A model generated the notes under the pieces. It was given only the letters and a program-made list of their open reading frames with translations. It searched no databases and was not told the origin of the DNA. 64,000 nucleotides of DNA from Pleionea litopenaei (GTDB lineage Bacteria; Pseudomonadota; Gammaproteobacteria; Enterobacterales; Kangiellaceae): contig NZ_CP133548.1 in assembly GCF_031198435.1 (NCBI RefSeq), positions 1,428,501 through 1,492,500 of the forward strand, in the 5' to 3' direction. This document shows, piece after piece, positions 23,393 to 33,288 of the stretch. The number at the start of each line of letters is the position of its first letter. Within the stretch, counting starts at the first letter, position 1. Position numbers and translations under genes: made by a program.

Positions 23393-24346
23393 CTAACCTT
23401 GATATTCCATATAAACATCGGCTCGATCATATTTCGAAGGACCGGTTGGATTGGGCTTGTGAACAAACCCAAGTGATTCGTAGAGTTTTATCGCTGGAAC
23501 CAGTTTGCTGTTTGACTCTAGGAATAATGTTTCATAATCAGACTGCTTGAACGCTTCTAAAACATAATGCAGTAATTGCCGACCAAGCCCACTGCTTCGA
23601 TATCGCTTATCGACCGCCATTTTAGACAATTCAACGCGCCTGTCATCCGCCTTGATTAGCGCGCAAGTCGCAATATTTTCGCCATTTCTCTTACCCATGA
23701 ATATTCGCCCGCCGGGTTCAATAATCGTTTGCTGGGGGTTGCCCAATACCTTTTTATCCAGCTCTTCGATATAGAAGTATTCTTCTAACCACTGATAATT
23801 TAAGTCTCTAAAATCATCACTATCGCTAGGGGTAAATTCGTGCACAGAAAAATCGTGTAGACGTTTGAGTGAGACGACTCTCCCCGCGGCGGCAGCAAAT
23901 GACTCATTGTGTAAAAAGCTCTCTAGCGCAGTCAATTGTTGAATAAAAGCTTTAAAGTCCGGCCCAAGCGCACTCTCAAGCGTCTTTCGAATCGCTTTTA
24001 AACAGGGCTCCATTTGGTCAAGGTAGGTATAACCTTGAGGCGTAAGACTCATCAATCGTCGTCGGTCGTCTTTTGGATCAGGCAAATCAAACACCCATCC
24101 ATTAGCAATGAGCTTTTTACTAAGCTGCACCACCGCCGGATGGGTTTGCCCTAGCTTCTGCGCCAGTTGAGTCACCGATATCTGACCATTGTCTCGTATC
24201 AACATTAAACAGGGGAGCTGACGAGCCGCAATATCGAGCTGCTGAGACTGGTAAAGTTTATCAACCTCTCTGGTAAGCTCATCACTGAGTTTTCGGAAGG
24301 TACTCCCTAAGGTTAAAAGCCCATAGTCACTTAGCGACTTATCCAT
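23393..24346 (-). CDS. MarR-family regulator fused to a GNAT acetyltransferase
   Basis: About 317 aa. The N-terminal half (about 1-145) is a MarR winged helix: SVTQLAQKLGQTHPAVVQLSKKL is the recognition region and DPKDDRRRLMSLT the wing. The C-terminal half (about 150-315) is a GNAT fold with ELSKMAVDKRYRSSGLGRQLL (acetyl-CoA loop R-x-x-G-x-G) and LYESLGFVHK near the end. Such fusions are common; targets are usually unknown. The ATG at 24346 lies 12 nt after GAGGAG; a TTG at 24358 is too close to it. Confidence 0.88.
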   Translation of the reverse strand: MDKSLSDYGLLTLGSTFRKLSDELTREVDKLYQSQQLDIAARQLPCLMLIRDNGQISVTQLAQKLGQTHPAVVQLSKKLIANGWVFDLPDPKDDRRRLMSLTPQGYTYLDQMEPCLKAIRKTLESALGPDFKAFIQQLTALESFLHNESFAAAAGRVVSLKRLHDFSVHEFTPSDSDDFRDLNYQWLEEYFYIEELDKKVLGNPQQTIIEPGGRIFMGKRNGENIATCALIKADDRRVELSKMAVDKRYRSSGLGRQLLHYVLEAFKQSDYETLFLESNSKLVPAIKLYESLGFVHKPNPTGPSKYDRADVYMEYQG

Positions 24347-24482
24347 TGCAATAGCCAACTCCTCACTTCAACTTTTCGTTACTAGTTACGTATCTCTACA
24401 CATTTTATAGACATATAGAGATTTGTTGTCAATGCAGAAGGCATTTTTATGATTAATAAGAGCCTGGATTGAAAGGAGACAG

Positions 24483-24513
24483 AACCCACAAGCTAGCACT
24501 AGCTTGCGGGTTT
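24483..24513. repeat. Long hairpin between the NatB-type gene and the MarR-GNAT gene
   Basis: AACCC-A-CAAGCTAG and CTAGCTTG-C-GGGTT form a 13-bp stem with one mismatch and a tiny loop. It lies downstream of the ABC exporter operon. A short TTT follows on the plus strand only, so as a terminator for the minus-strand operon it is weak. Confidence 0.5.
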
Positions 24514-24597
24514 GCAGAACGATAAGTCGATGCAACTTAAAGAGTTACACAATAAAACTCATCTTTATTTTGAGTCATTCCTAATTTTAAGTGCCCC

Positions 24598-25812
24598 CTA
24601 GGTTCTGAACAGCACAGATTCTCGATTAAAGAAACGAACACAGAAGTAGAGAAGCCCGCCAGCGACAATGGTGGTCGAAATAAAGATAATGCCCATCATG
24701 CCGTAATCAATGGTGCCTTTTACAATCTCTTTAATGGCAAGGGATACATTCGTTAATGGTACCCAAGCCCAAGTAGAATCGAGTTGAACACCCGGCAATA
24801 TCGAGAACACCACCGGCACTATGGCAAACATCATGATCGGAGACATGTAGTTTTGTGCCTCTTTGTAGTTCTTTGCGTAAATAGAGGCACAAAGTAACAA
24901 GGATGCAAAGATCGCTGCAACGGGAATAAGCATTACAAAGGCGGATAATAGATCAACCACACTAATAATTTGAGTCAGCTTACTCAAGCCTTCAATCGCT
25001 AAAAATGGCCCTCCAATTAATAGCCACAAAGCCAAACTCACTATCATTAAAAACACCGTTAAAAAGCCGGTACTAAAAATAACAAAGAACTTAGCCAAAA
25101 CCACTTTCGTTCGAGAGACAGGGGTTAATAACAGAGTTTCTAAGGTTCCCCGCTCTTTTTCACCAACCCCTAAATCAAGTGCTGGGTACATGGCTCCGGT
25201 TAGAATCAATATAATAAGAATATACGGCAATAACCAACCTAGCTTTTCACCAATATCCTCGCGTTTATCGGCGGTATTGATTCGTTTAATATCAATCGGT
25301 TTAGTTAAACCTTTTAACGATTCTTCATCAAAATTAAATCGTGCAAGTAACTTCTCTTGATGCTTTTCATTAAAGCTATCAAACGCAGGTTTAACTCGCT
25401 GATAGACCTTATTAGTGACCGACGCACTATTAAAATATAAGTCAGTTGTAATTTGCTTTCCTTCACCCAAAACCTTTGCACTATCAGGCTTAATTACAAC
25501 CGCAAACTTATATTTTTTATCCTGAATTTGTTGCTTAATCTCCTCTATTGAGAGCTGCTCAACGTTTTCAGGTTCTAAACGCTTAAAGTTCTTTTGCTCT
25601 TGCAGCAAGTTAACTAATTCAGGTAACTCAGCAGCATTTTGGACAATATAACTAAGTTCTTCATTCTTCGCCTTTGTTTCTAATTTATGGATCATATACA
25701 CGAAGCCGCCCATCATGACTGGCATAATCAGCGTAGGAAGCAATATGGTAAAGATTAAAGTTCGTTTGTCTCGAACCAGCTCTAGAAATTCTTTCTTATA
25801 AATTTCCCACAT
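24598..25812 (-). CDS. natB: NatB-type ABC-2 exporter permease
   Basis: Membrane subunit of an ABC exporter of the NatAB group, described in Bacillus as a Na+ extrusion pump; the substrate here is unproven. TM1 lies at about 17-38 (LIFTILLPTLIMPVMMGG). A large extracytoplasmic domain (about 40-190) precedes five TM segments between about 195 and 400. The coupling-helix region GVGEKERGTLETLLLTPVSR is characteristic of ABC-2 permeases. Length 404 aa. It starts 2 nt after the ATPase gene, so the two are cotranscribed. Confidence 0.88.
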   Translation of the reverse strand: MWEIYKKEFLELVRDKRTLIFTILLPTLIMPVMMGGFVYMIHKLETKAKNEELSYIVQNAAELPELVNLLQEQKNFKRLEPENVEQLSIEEIKQQIQDKKYKFAVVIKPDSAKVLGEGKQITTDLYFNSASVTNKVYQRVKPAFDSFNEKHQEKLLARFNFDEESLKGLTKPIDIKRINTADKREDIGEKLGWLLPYILIILILTGAMYPALDLGVGEKERGTLETLLLTPVSRTKVVLAKFFVIFSTGFLTVFLMIVSLALWLLIGGPFLAIEGLSKLTQIISVVDLLSAFVMLIPVAAIFASLLLCASIYAKNYKEAQNYMSPIMMFAIVPVVFSILPGVQLDSTWAWVPLTNVSLAIKEIVKGTIDYGMMGIIFISTTIVAGGLLYFCVRFFNRESVLFRT

Positions 25813-25814
25813 AA

Positions 25815-26645
25815 TTATTGCCCCTTCTCTACTTTCGAATGGCCACCCGACGACGCATCACCACCCACCAAGGTTAAAAAGGATGAATAGAGATCATCAC
25901 TTCCTCCGAGCGCTCTAAACTCATCCGTCGTGCCGACAAAACAGGTTTGTCCCTTATCAATCAAAGTCACCTGATCACACACCGACTCTACTTCGTGTAA
26001 GTGATGCGTAGAGAAAATAACCGAAACATCGGAGCCGCGATACGAATCAATAAAATCAACAATGGTTTTCGCACTGATAACATCTAAACCTGTGGTTGGC
26101 TCATCAAGTACCAATACTTTTGGGGAATGAATCACCGTGCGAGCAATGTTTGCTCGTTGCGCCATGCCCGTGGAAAGATCTTCAGCACGCTTATTTTCAA
26201 AAGAGTGAATATCGAGTAATGAAAATACCCGATCAATCTCTTCTTCTAATTTAGCTTTCTCAATGCCATGCAGACGCCCAAAATAACGCACGTTCTCGCG
26301 CACAGTAAGACGTCGGTATAAGCTGGTTTTGCCCGATAGAAAGCCTATTTGACGACGCATCACCAATGGTTCATCAACAACATCGGTATTATCAATAATA
26401 ATACTGCCCGAACTCGGTGACAGTGCGGTCGATAACATCCGTAACGTCGTGGTCTTACCGGCACCATTAGGACCAAGCAATCCGAGAACTTTGCCCGGTT
26501 CACAGCGAAAGTGGACATTTCGCACTGCATGAAAATGAAAGTCGTCTTCTCTAGGATCAACTGACGACTGTACCCGTTTTTTCTTCTCTTTTAAGGCGAC
26601 CTTGTCATACCGAAAGGATTTAGCCAGATCTTTCACTTCAATCAT
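25815..26645 (-). CDS. natA: NatA-type ABC exporter ATPase
   Basis: ATP-binding partner of the permease that follows. Walker A is GLLGPNGAGKTTT near residue 55. The signature is LSTGMAQRANIAR, a frequent variant of LSGGQ in this group. Walker B is VLVLDEPTTGLD and the switch is STHHLHEVE. An insertion near residues 15-35 (KEKKKRVQSSVDPRED) lies between the first strands, unlike the shorter typical NBD. Length 276 aa. Divergent from the Yip1 gene. Confidence 0.9.
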   Translation of the reverse strand: MIEVKDLAKSFRYDKVALKEKKKRVQSSVDPREDDFHFHAVRNVHFRCEPGKVLGLLGPNGAGKTTTLRMLSTALSPSSGSIIIDNTDVVDEPLVMRRQIGFLSGKTSLYRRLTVRENVRYFGRLHGIEKAKLEEEIDRVFSLLDIHSFENKRAEDLSTGMAQRANIARTVIHSPKVLVLDEPTTGLDVISAKTIVDFIDSYRGSDVSVIFSTHHLHEVESVCDQVTLIDKGQTCFVGTTDEFRALGGSDDLYSSFLTLVGGDASSGGHSKVEKGQ

Positions 26646-26845
26646 ATGTATTTCTCCGGAGATGGAATAAAGGCTAAAGTCCAGCGTTATCTTAAATACT
26701 TACAGAATTTTCATAAACTCTGTAATAAACCAGAAACTTACGATACTAAGCTGCTATTGCCGCGTTCGACTGCTACTCTCGAACCATAATTTCAAAAGAC
26801 TCAATGCGCTGCGATTAGCTAAAGGACAATAAAGGGGGACTATGT

Positions 26846-27550
26846 ATGAGTGAACAATCAGGACTTTTAAAAACAACCTTAAATTTAATCACCTCACCAA
26901 GCGAGGCCTTTGCCGACTTACGAGTCCATGGCAGAGCTTGGTTTCCGTTAATATTGATTATTCTTTCTGCAGTAGTGTCATGGGTTTACTACTATCAAGT
27001 GGTCGATTTCAGTTGGTCGATTGAGCAAACCATATCGACTCAAGATATGAGTAAGTTGCAAAAAGAAGAAGCATTAAAGATGTATGAGTCCATGGGTGCA
27101 AATACGATGTTAGGCATAACGGTGGGCAGTACTATCGTAATGGTTCCAATTATTTTTGCTATTTACAGCCTGTATCTACTGATCGTATCTAATATTCGCA
27201 ACGATGACCTTAGATTTGGACAGTGTTTCACGCTTTCTTGTTGGTCTTCTTTAGTCGCGGTTTTTTCATCACTCGTGTCTATCTTACAAATTTTGTTCTC
27301 GAGTACAAATCAAATTCCTCAGTCGGCATTAAAGGGCCTTAATATCAATGATTTGATCCTAAGCCTCGAACCAGGAAACGCCTGGTACACCTTTGCCACC
27401 AGCTTCGATCTTACCTCAATTTGGGGTTCAATATTGATGGCCATTGGCTACAAAGCTTTTACCAAATGTGGCACAGGTACTGCCTATGTGATTGGTTTCT
27501 TACCATTTGGTTTAATTTATGGAATCTGGGCACTCGTTATTGTTGTATAG
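26846..27550 (+). CDS. Yip1-family integral membrane protein
   Basis: A 234-aa polytopic protein of the YIP1 superfamily (PF04893). It opens with the typical LITSPSEAFADLR preceding the first TM (WFPLILIILSAVVSWVYYY). About five TM segments follow, ending at IYGIWALVIVV. Bacterial Yip1 proteins have no settled function. It is the first gene of a four-gene operon with an HlyD-type adaptor (4-nt gap), an ABC ATPase and an FtsX-type permease, so a role in assembling or regulating that exporter is an inference. The ATG at 26846 follows GGGGG. Confidence 0.82.
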   Translation: MSEQSGLLKTTLNLITSPSEAFADLRVHGRAWFPLILIILSAVVSWVYYYQVVDFSWSIEQTISTQDMSKLQKEEALKMYESMGANTMLGITVGSTIVMVPIIFAIYSLYLLIVSNIRNDDLRFGQCFTLSCWSSLVAVFSSLVSILQILFSSTNQIPQSALKGLNINDLILSLEPGNAWYTFATSFDLTSIWGSILMAIGYKAFTKCGTGTAYVIGFLPFGLIYGIWALVIVV

Positions 27551-27554
27551 GCTT

Positions 27555-28718
27555 ATGAAGAAAATACTCATATTAATTATTATCGCAGTACTTTTGGTCG
27601 CTATTCCGTTAGTCAAAAGTCTCAAACAAACGACCGTTAAACAGATTGAAGTGACGACGGCAACGGAGCGAGTCATTCACACCTCGGTGCTCGCTTCTGG
27701 TCGCCTAGCTCATGAAGATCAAGTTAGGTTGACCACCGAAGTTATTGGCAAAGTGAAAGAGGTTCGGGTAATTGAGGGCGATTACGTCAAAAAAGGTCAA
27801 CTGTTATTAGTGCTCGATGATGAAACCTATGCCGCAACCGTGCGCCAACGAGAAGCTGTTGTTCGAATGCAGAAGATTGCGATTGAAAAGCAGCTCGTTC
27901 AACTCGATAACCTCGAGCGACAATGGGAACGTAAGCGAAAACTGCACCAACAAAAGCTGATCGACGACGACGCCTATGAGGCATTTACCAGTCAATTAGA
28001 GCTTGCTCGAATCGATGTAAAGTCAGCTAAAGAGTCTTTGTTGCAAGCCGAGGCACAGCTTAATCAGGCCCAAGATCAATTACAAAAAACCCGTGTTCTC
28101 GCCCCAATTAACGGACGTGTCACTTCACTCGATATTAAAGAAGGCGAAACAGCGATTGCTAGCTCAACCAATATAGCGGGTTCTTCATTGATGACCATCG
28201 CTAACCCAGAAAGCACCATTACCGAGGTGTTTGTTGATGAGGCAGATGTAGCGAACATTCGAGTTGGCCAAAGCGCCAGTATCGTCGCGATCGCTTATCC
28301 GGATGATCCAATTAAAGGCGAAGTAAAATCTATCGCAACGTCAGCAAAAACCGTCGCGGGTCGACAAGGATTGAGTTTCTTAGTTAAGCTTTCAATTCTC
28401 GATGATGCCGGTATTGCCTTAAAGCCAGGCATGAGCTGCCGGGCCGAAATTTATACAAACTCATCGGATCCGGTCACCGCGGTGCCTCTACAAGCAGTCA
28501 TCGTGAACGAGAAGCGCTCTGAAAATCTTGTAAAGCGCTATGTGTTCACCTACGACAATGGTGTCGCGAAAAAGCATGAGATTAAGACCGGCGCTTCTGA
28601 CGATAATTACATAGAGGTCATCGAAGGCATTCCTGAACTCGCTGAAATCATTAAAGGGCCCGATAGAACCCTTCGGCATTTAAATGATGGTGATGAAGTC
28701 GTTATCAAGGAACCCTAA
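27555..28718 (+). CDS. HlyD/MacA-type periplasmic adaptor subunit
   Basis: Membrane-fusion protein that would link an inner-membrane ABC transporter to an outer-membrane channel. An N-terminal TM anchor (ILILIIIAVLLVAIPLV) is followed by a biotinyl-lipoyl half-motif (VIEGDYVKKGQLLLVLDD), a coiled-coil hairpin (about 85-175), the second lipoyl half (VLAPINGRVTSLDIKEGE) and beta-barrel domains. The 387-aa length fits. The ATG at 27555 has AGG 4 nt upstream; a longer frame from 27519 overlaps the previous gene and is unlikely. No TolC gene is nearby. Confidence 0.92.
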   Translation: MKKILILIIIAVLLVAIPLVKSLKQTTVKQIEVTTATERVIHTSVLASGRLAHEDQVRLTTEVIGKVKEVRVIEGDYVKKGQLLLVLDDETYAATVRQREAVVRMQKIAIEKQLVQLDNLERQWERKRKLHQQKLIDDDAYEAFTSQLELARIDVKSAKESLLQAEAQLNQAQDQLQKTRVLAPINGRVTSLDIKEGETAIASSTNIAGSSLMTIANPESTITEVFVDEADVANIRVGQSASIVAIAYPDDPIKGEVKSIATSAKTVAGRQGLSFLVKLSILDDAGIALKPGMSCRAEIYTNSSDPVTAVPLQAVIVNEKRSENLVKRYVFTYDNGVAKKHEIKTGASDDNYIEVIEGIPELAEIIKGPDRTLRHLNDGDEVVIKEP

Positions 28719-28719
28719 C

Positions 28720-29400
28720 ATGGCGTTGATCGAGTTATCCGGCATTCAAAAGCATTACGCCATGGGCGACCAGGTTGTGAAGGCTCTTGATGACGTCAGT
28801 CTGATTATCGAGTCGAATGAGTTCATTGGCTTTATCGGAGCTTCTGGCTCAGGTAAATCAACAATGATGAATATTCTTGGTTGTCTTGATAGTCCTACTG
28901 CTGGTGAATATTTTCTCAACGGCACTAACGTTGCGCAATTGCCTGAGTCAAAGCTGGCTGAAATTCGTAATCGCGAAATTGGGTTTATCTTTCAGAGCTT
29001 CAACTTGCTGCCTCGAGCATCCGCACTGCATAACGTTATGCAACCTCTCATCTATCGAGGCTTTTCACTTTCAGCACGAAAAGAAAAGGCACAGCAAGCT
29101 TTGGCTAAAGTGAACTTAAGCGAGCGCGCTCACCATTTACCCAATGAGTTATCCGGCGGACAACGGCAACGCGTCGCTATTGCTCGCGCGCTGGTTACCG
29201 AGCCGTCTATATTACTTGCTGACGAGCCGACAGGTAACTTAGATTCACAAACAACCGTCGATATCATGAAACTGTTTGACCAGCTGCACAGCGAAGGTCA
29301 AACCATCATTATGGTCACCCACGAGCCCGATATTGCGGCACACTGTCAAAGAACGATTACCATGAAAGATGGAAAAGTAATTAAGGATCACCATGCATAG
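28720..29400 (+). CDS. MacB/LolD-type ABC transporter ATPase
   Basis: ATPase of a type VII (mechanotransmission) ABC system. Walker A is [15 protein letters not shown], the Q-loop region is [11 protein letters not shown], the signature [15 protein letters not shown], Walker [13 protein letters not shown] and the switch VTHEPDIA. At 226 aa it is a standalone NBD, unlike MacB, where NBD and membrane domain are fused. AAGGA lies 7 nt before the ATG at 28720. Its last 8 nt overlap the permease gene. Confidence 0.93.
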   Translation: MALIELSGIQKHYAMGDQVVKALDDVSLIIESNEFIGFIGASGSGKSTMMNILGCLDSPTAGEYFLNGTNVAQLPESKLAEIRNREIGFIFQSFNLLPRASALHNVMQPLIYRGFSLSARKEKAQQALAKVNLSERAHHLPNELSGGQRQRVAIARALVTEPSILLADEPTGNLDSQTTVDIMKLFDQLHSEGQTIIMVTHEPDIAAHCQRTITMKDGKVIKDHHA

Positions 29401-30619
29401 CCTTATTGAAAGCTTTCGTTCAGCGCTCCTTTCAATCAAAGCTCATGGCTTTCGATCCTTCTTAACGACGTTAGGCATCATTATCGGCGTCGCGAGTGTC
29501 ATTGCCGTAGTATCGGTGGTACAGGGTCTCAGCTACTCCATTAACTCGGAATTCCAAAACCTAGGTTCAAACACATTAACGGTTCGTGCGTACACTCCAT
29601 TAAAAGAAGCCCTTAAAGGAAAGATAGCGAAAATTTCATTACAAGATTTCGAAGACATCAAAGCACGAGTCAGTGAAGTTGATGCCATTACACCCATTGT
29701 CACAGGGTTTGGAAAAATTCGAGAAGTTAAATTTGGCTCCCAAGTCGAAATTAGTAATGTCATTGGCACCAACTTAAACTATCGAAATGTAAATTCGTTG
29801 TATATCGAACAGGGTCGATTTCTGTCTTACAGCGATGATCGAAAAAGACGTCGCGTCGCCGTGATAGGCCAATCTCTCATTAAGGCGCTTAGTCTTCCTC
29901 AAAACCCTCTTGGTGAATACATTCAAGTGGGGAGTGAATGGTTTAAAGTTGTTGGTGTGACTGAATCAAAGGGTGAGATTTTTGGTATTGATCAAGATAA
30001 TATTTTGTTTATCCCCTTCAGTACGATACAAAGCTTAATTGGTCGCCAATCTTCCTTTCAAATGGACATTCAATTATCGCTAACCAATACCGATACCTTG
30101 GAAACTAGTCGAAAAAAGATCAGTCAAATTTTAAGGCAAAATCATAAGCTCGAAGCATCCGAAGCTGACGATTTTAAGATTCAAACCGCAGAACAACTTC
30201 GAAGTTCTTTCACCAGTATTATCGACTCGATAACGGTTGTGTTAGGCGGAATTGTCAGTATATCGTTGCTAGTCGGCGGCATCGGTATTATGAACATCAT
30301 GTTGGTATCGGTTACCGAGAGAACGCGAGAAATTGGGATTTGTAAGGCCATTGGTGCCAAGCGTCACCATATATTATTACAATTCTTAATTGAATCAGTG
30401 GTGTTATCGCTACTCGGTGGTGTACTGGGAATTATTATTGGCTATGGCCTTGGTATGTTAGCATCAGCCGTCATACCCAACTTTCCTGCAGCGAATGTTC
30501 CTTTTTGGGCGATAGCGGTAGCTTTTGGCTTTTCAGCCGGAATTGGCGTGTTGTTTGGTATTTTACCGGCGGCTAAAGCCGCTAACCTAAAACCAATCGA
30601 TGCATTACGATATGAATAA
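29393..30619 (+). CDS. MacB/FtsX-type ABC transporter permease
   Basis: 408-aa permease with the FtsX/MacB topology: TM1 near 25-45 (LTTLGIIIGVASVIAVVSVV), a large periplasmic MacB_PCD domain (about 50-270), then three TMs in the last third. GIGIMNIMLVSVTERTREIG and AIGAKRHHILLQFLIES are the characteristic FtsX stretch. It ends LKPIDALRYE, also typical. With the two upstream genes it forms a complete MacAB-like tripartite exporter apart from the outer-membrane channel. Confidence 0.93.
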   Translation: MHSLIESFRSALLSIKAHGFRSFLTTLGIIIGVASVIAVVSVVQGLSYSINSEFQNLGSNTLTVRAYTPLKEALKGKIAKISLQDFEDIKARVSEVDAITPIVTGFGKIREVKFGSQVEISNVIGTNLNYRNVNSLYIEQGRFLSYSDDRKRRRVAVIGQSLIKALSLPQNPLGEYIQVGSEWFKVVGVTESKGEIFGIDQDNILFIPFSTIQSLIGRQSSFQMDIQLSLTNTDTLETSRKKISQILRQNHKLEASEADDFKIQTAEQLRSSFTSIIDSITVVLGGIVSISLLVGGIGIMNIMLVSVTERTREIGICKAIGAKRHHILLQFLIESVVLSLLGGVLGIIIGYGLGMLASAVIPNFPAANVPFWAIAVAFGFSAGIGVLFGILPAAKAANLKPIDALRYE

Positions 30620-31264
30620 CAAAATTTCGTCAACCATATCATCCAATAGATATGCGGTAGGATAAAAAACGCGCTTTCAAATACGTGTAGTTTCAAAAGA
30701 TAGCTGACTAAGAAGAGTAAACACTAAGCAATGACAGCGGACATTATCAAAGGCTAGCGTTGATGCCAGTCTCAGGTTTCTGTTCTCAATCTATAACTCA
30801 ATCTTACAAACATAATCTTGAACCTAAAGAACTAAACTCACAGAATACCGTTAATTCAAAAGCCACCGTCGCGATACTCATCGTCCAGCATTTTGGGCTC
30901 AGGAATATAGATCCTGGCTCCCTCCTATAGGTTCAGAATTAAAAAACTCGGTATTCAGACATTAGGTTTAAAAGTACACACATGACAAGTCACGCTGTCT
31001 CTTTAAGCCAACTCAAAACCGACTTTTCTTTGCCATATTTTTTGATATATTTTTGGCCATACCCTTTGCTATGTTCTTTGCTAAATTCTTTACCAAACCC
31101 AATACTCAAAACGAATAAGTAACGCCATTGATCAGCTAGTTTTGCAAGTGTGTGCTTATCAAAGAAATACTAGGTGGCTAAAAAATAAAGAGAGCTCTAA
31201 GAAAAAATCAAAACGAGAACTTATAACGGAGTAATGAAACGAATAGTAAAAGAACGAAGGTAGA
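30620..31264. other. Gene-poor 645-bp intergenic region
   Basis: No coding sequence is supported here. Both strands carry only short frames. The notable structure is the 12-nt periodic tract at 31023-31091, covered separately. A weak inverted repeat lies around 30899-30916 (CAGGA ... TCCTG). The region is AT-rich and separates two convergent operons, so it needs no promoter for either; it may hold decayed coding sequence. Confidence 0.6.
31023..31091. repeat. Degenerate 12-nt tandem repeat, about 5.75 units
   Basis: Read on the minus strand, units of the form AAAGAACATAGC follow each other with exact 12-nt spacing: 31080-31091, 31068-31079, 31056-31067, 31044-31055, 31032-31043 and a partial 31023-31031. 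In one minus-strand frame they encode a four-residue pattern (KEFS, KEHS, KGYG, QKYI, KKYG, KEKS). That frame is open from about 31165 to a TGA near 30987, but its only plausible start is a TTG with no good ribosome site. A 46-codon plus-strand frame from the ATG at 30982 also crosses it. Coding status is unresolved. Confidence 0.7.
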
Positions 31265-31291
31265 AAAAAGGCCGCATGGTGCGGCCTTTTT
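31265..31291 (-). terminator. Rho-independent terminator of the TonB2 operon
   Basis: GGCCGCA and TGCGGCC with a 3-nt loop, extended by matching A and T runs to a 12-bp stem, 20 nt past the TPR-protein stop. It is symmetric, so it may also stop the convergent exporter operon. Confidence 0.92.
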
Positions 31292-31311
31292 AAAGTTCAA
31301 ATAATTATCGC

Positions 31312-32649
31312 TTATTGTGCGGCTAACTCTTCAAGCGTTTGTTTACGACGCTCAACATAGCTGGCCCATTGTGTTGCTTTCTTGCCAACTGATTTGTATT
31401 TGGCTGCATCTTGAAGTGCTTCAATCGCAGCATCAAACTTATTGGCATAATAAAGAGCAATACCTTTGTCATAAACAACTTTACCAGTGTCTTCTAACTT
31501 ACCTTTCGACAGAGCACGGTCATAAGCACGAATAGCGCCTTCCCATTCGTCAAGAAGTGAGTACAAGCGACCTTGTTTTGCTAAATGCTCACCAGTATCA
31601 ACGAACTTATTCGCTTCTTCAAATGCTTGAATAGCCAATTTCAACTCGTTTGCTGCATGGTAGTTTTGCCCAACATTTTTCCAGTTGCTCTCGTTTGACT
31701 CTACCAAGCCTTTACTTAAACCTTCTTTTAAGATTTCAGCAGCTTTAAACGGCGCACTGGCCATCGCAAACAATGAAGACAATTGCATATAGTCATCTTT
31801 TGTATCGAACATCTTTTGACGATGCATCAACGACATAATGGCCAAAGACATATCGTACTGTTCAGATGCGGCATACAAAGATGCAAGCATACGCCAGTTT
31901 TTCGCTTCTTCAGGCCATACTTCTACCATTGCTCGAGCAATTTTGATCGTGCCTGGGCGGTCATTCAGCTCATTGTGAGCACTCAACAACAAAGTGAACA
32001 CGCTGCTGCGATGCTCATCCGACTCCATTACCGCCATATATGCAGGACAAATAGACTTAGAAAGCTGACCTTTCTGCATATAAATACCGGCAAGCAAGGT
32101 GTAACCCATTGCGCTCGGCTTGGTTTCATATTTAAACCAATCCATGACTAACTCTAACGCTCGGTCATAGTTCTCGTCAGCGTAATGGAAATTGGCTAAG
32201 TTTAACCGTGCCGACTGCTCACGATTAATTTGCATTGATTTCTCATTCAAAGCAATTTCGAAATAACGCTTCGCTTGAGCCGTTTGATCCATATTGATAT
32301 ACAGATTACCCAAGTTCATCGCTAGTAAAGCTTTCACATAAGAATTCGACTGATTGCGCTCGTAAAGCCCTTTCAACTCTTCTAACGCTTCGGTGTAGTT
32401 TTCTGCACCCATTAATTCCATGGCTTTGTTCAAACGCTTGTGAACACCTTCAGGAACCGATTTAAACGGACGCTTTTCTGGTTCTTTGGTTGCCGCTAAA
32501 GATTTACACGAACTAGTGTAACGAGTCTTCAAGTCGACAGCCTTTTTCGGTGGCTTTGGTGGCGCTGCGGGTGTTTCTGCCGCCACTGCAATTTGTGCCA
32601 TCGAACCAACAACTGCCAAACTACCCAATAGATGCATTATTTTTTTCAT
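31312..32649 (-). CDS. TPR-repeat periplasmic protein of the TonB2 operon
   Basis: 445 aa with a cleavable signal (ending near VAVAAETP) and a Pro/Lys-rich linker, then tetratricopeptide repeats over about 85-430, e.g. [20 protein letters not shown] and [13 protein letters not shown]. In Vibrio and Shewanella-type TonB2/TtpC clusters a TPR protein closes the operon, and the same arrangement is seen here. Its exact role in energy transduction is not established. It starts 16 nt after tonB. Confidence 0.88.
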   Translation of the reverse strand: MKKIMHLLGSLAVVGSMAQIAVAAETPAAPPKPPKKAVDLKTRYTSSCKSLAATKEPEKRPFKSVPEGVHKRLNKAMELMGAENYTEALEELKGLYERNQSNSYVKALLAMNLGNLYINMDQTAQAKRYFEIALNEKSMQINREQSARLNLANFHYADENYDRALELVMDWFKYETKPSAMGYTLLAGIYMQKGQLSKSICPAYMAVMESDEHRSSVFTLLLSAHNELNDRPGTIKIARAMVEVWPEEAKNWRMLASLYAASEQYDMSLAIMSLMHRQKMFDTKDDYMQLSSLFAMASAPFKAAEILKEGLSKGLVESNESNWKNVGQNYHAANELKLAIQAFEEANKFVDTGEHLAKQGRLYSLLDEWEGAIRAYDRALSKGKLEDTGKVVYDKGIALYYANKFDAAIEALQDAAKYKSVGKKATQWASYVERRKQTLEELAAQ

Positions 32650-32665
32650 AGCTACCTCTACTGCC

Positions 32666-33286
32666 CTATTGCGCTAACTTGAATTCGAGTGTGTAAAACA
32701 TGTTCGGTTGGTCAACCGCTTTGCCATCCACAACTCTTGGTTTGAAGCGCCATTTATAGATTGCTCGGCGAGCTTCTCGGTCAAATACACGGCGTGGATT
32801 TGAGTCTACGATTTCCACGTCTTTCGCGTACCCGTCCGCTTTCACCGTAAATTTAAAGCGAACAAAGCCAGTAATCCCTTCCATTGCTGCTTTTCGAGGA
32901 TATTGCGGCTCAATGATCACCAATGGAATCGCTTCTCCATCTTGTGACATCATTTGCTGCATATTCCCAATAAACATTCCCCCTGCACCGACATTAACAT
33001 CGAGCTTTGACAATTGAATGTTCATTGTTTGCATGTTCGGATTGGTCACCTTCGACACCTTTTGAGTTTCTGGTGGCGGTGGCTCTTTCGGTGGTGGTGG
33101 CTTCTTCGGAGCACGACGTTCTTTACGCTTTACGTCACGCTCGACTTCTAAAGCGCCATAATCAACAGCGGCATAGTTCTTACTTTTGAACTCGCCAGAA
33201 TCGCGCTTAACCAATACCGACATTAATATAAATAGTCCAAATGTAATACCTAAGCCAAGAACTAGCCCCATCAGTACTCTTTGCAT
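32666..33286 (-). CDS. tonB: TonB-family energy transducer (TonB2 type)
   Basis: Transmits proton-motive force to outer-membrane receptors. At 206 aa it is short, as in TonB2. One N-terminal TM ([17 protein letters not shown]) is followed by a short Pro/Lys segment ([16 protein letters not shown]). The C-terminal TonB domain has [23 protein letters not shown] and [13 protein letters not shown]. It lies 2 nt after exbD. No TonB-dependent receptor gene is in the window, so the receptor is encoded elsewhere. Confidence 0.94.
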   Translation of the reverse strand: MQRVLMGLVLGLGITFGLFILMSVLVKRDSGEFKSKNYAAVDYGALEVERDVKRKERRAPKKPPPPKEPPPPETQKVSKVTNPNMQTMNIQLSKLDVNVGAGGMFIGNMQQMMSQDGEAIPLVIIEPQYPRKAAMEGITGFVRFKFTVKADGYAKDVEIVDSNPRRVFDREARRAIYKWRFKPRVVDGKAVDQPNMFYTLEFKLAQ

Positions 33287-33288
33287 AA

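Noticed and set aside
31783-32151. 122-codon plus-strand frame
   Set aside because: Antisense to the TPR gene; His/Arg-rich shadow translation.
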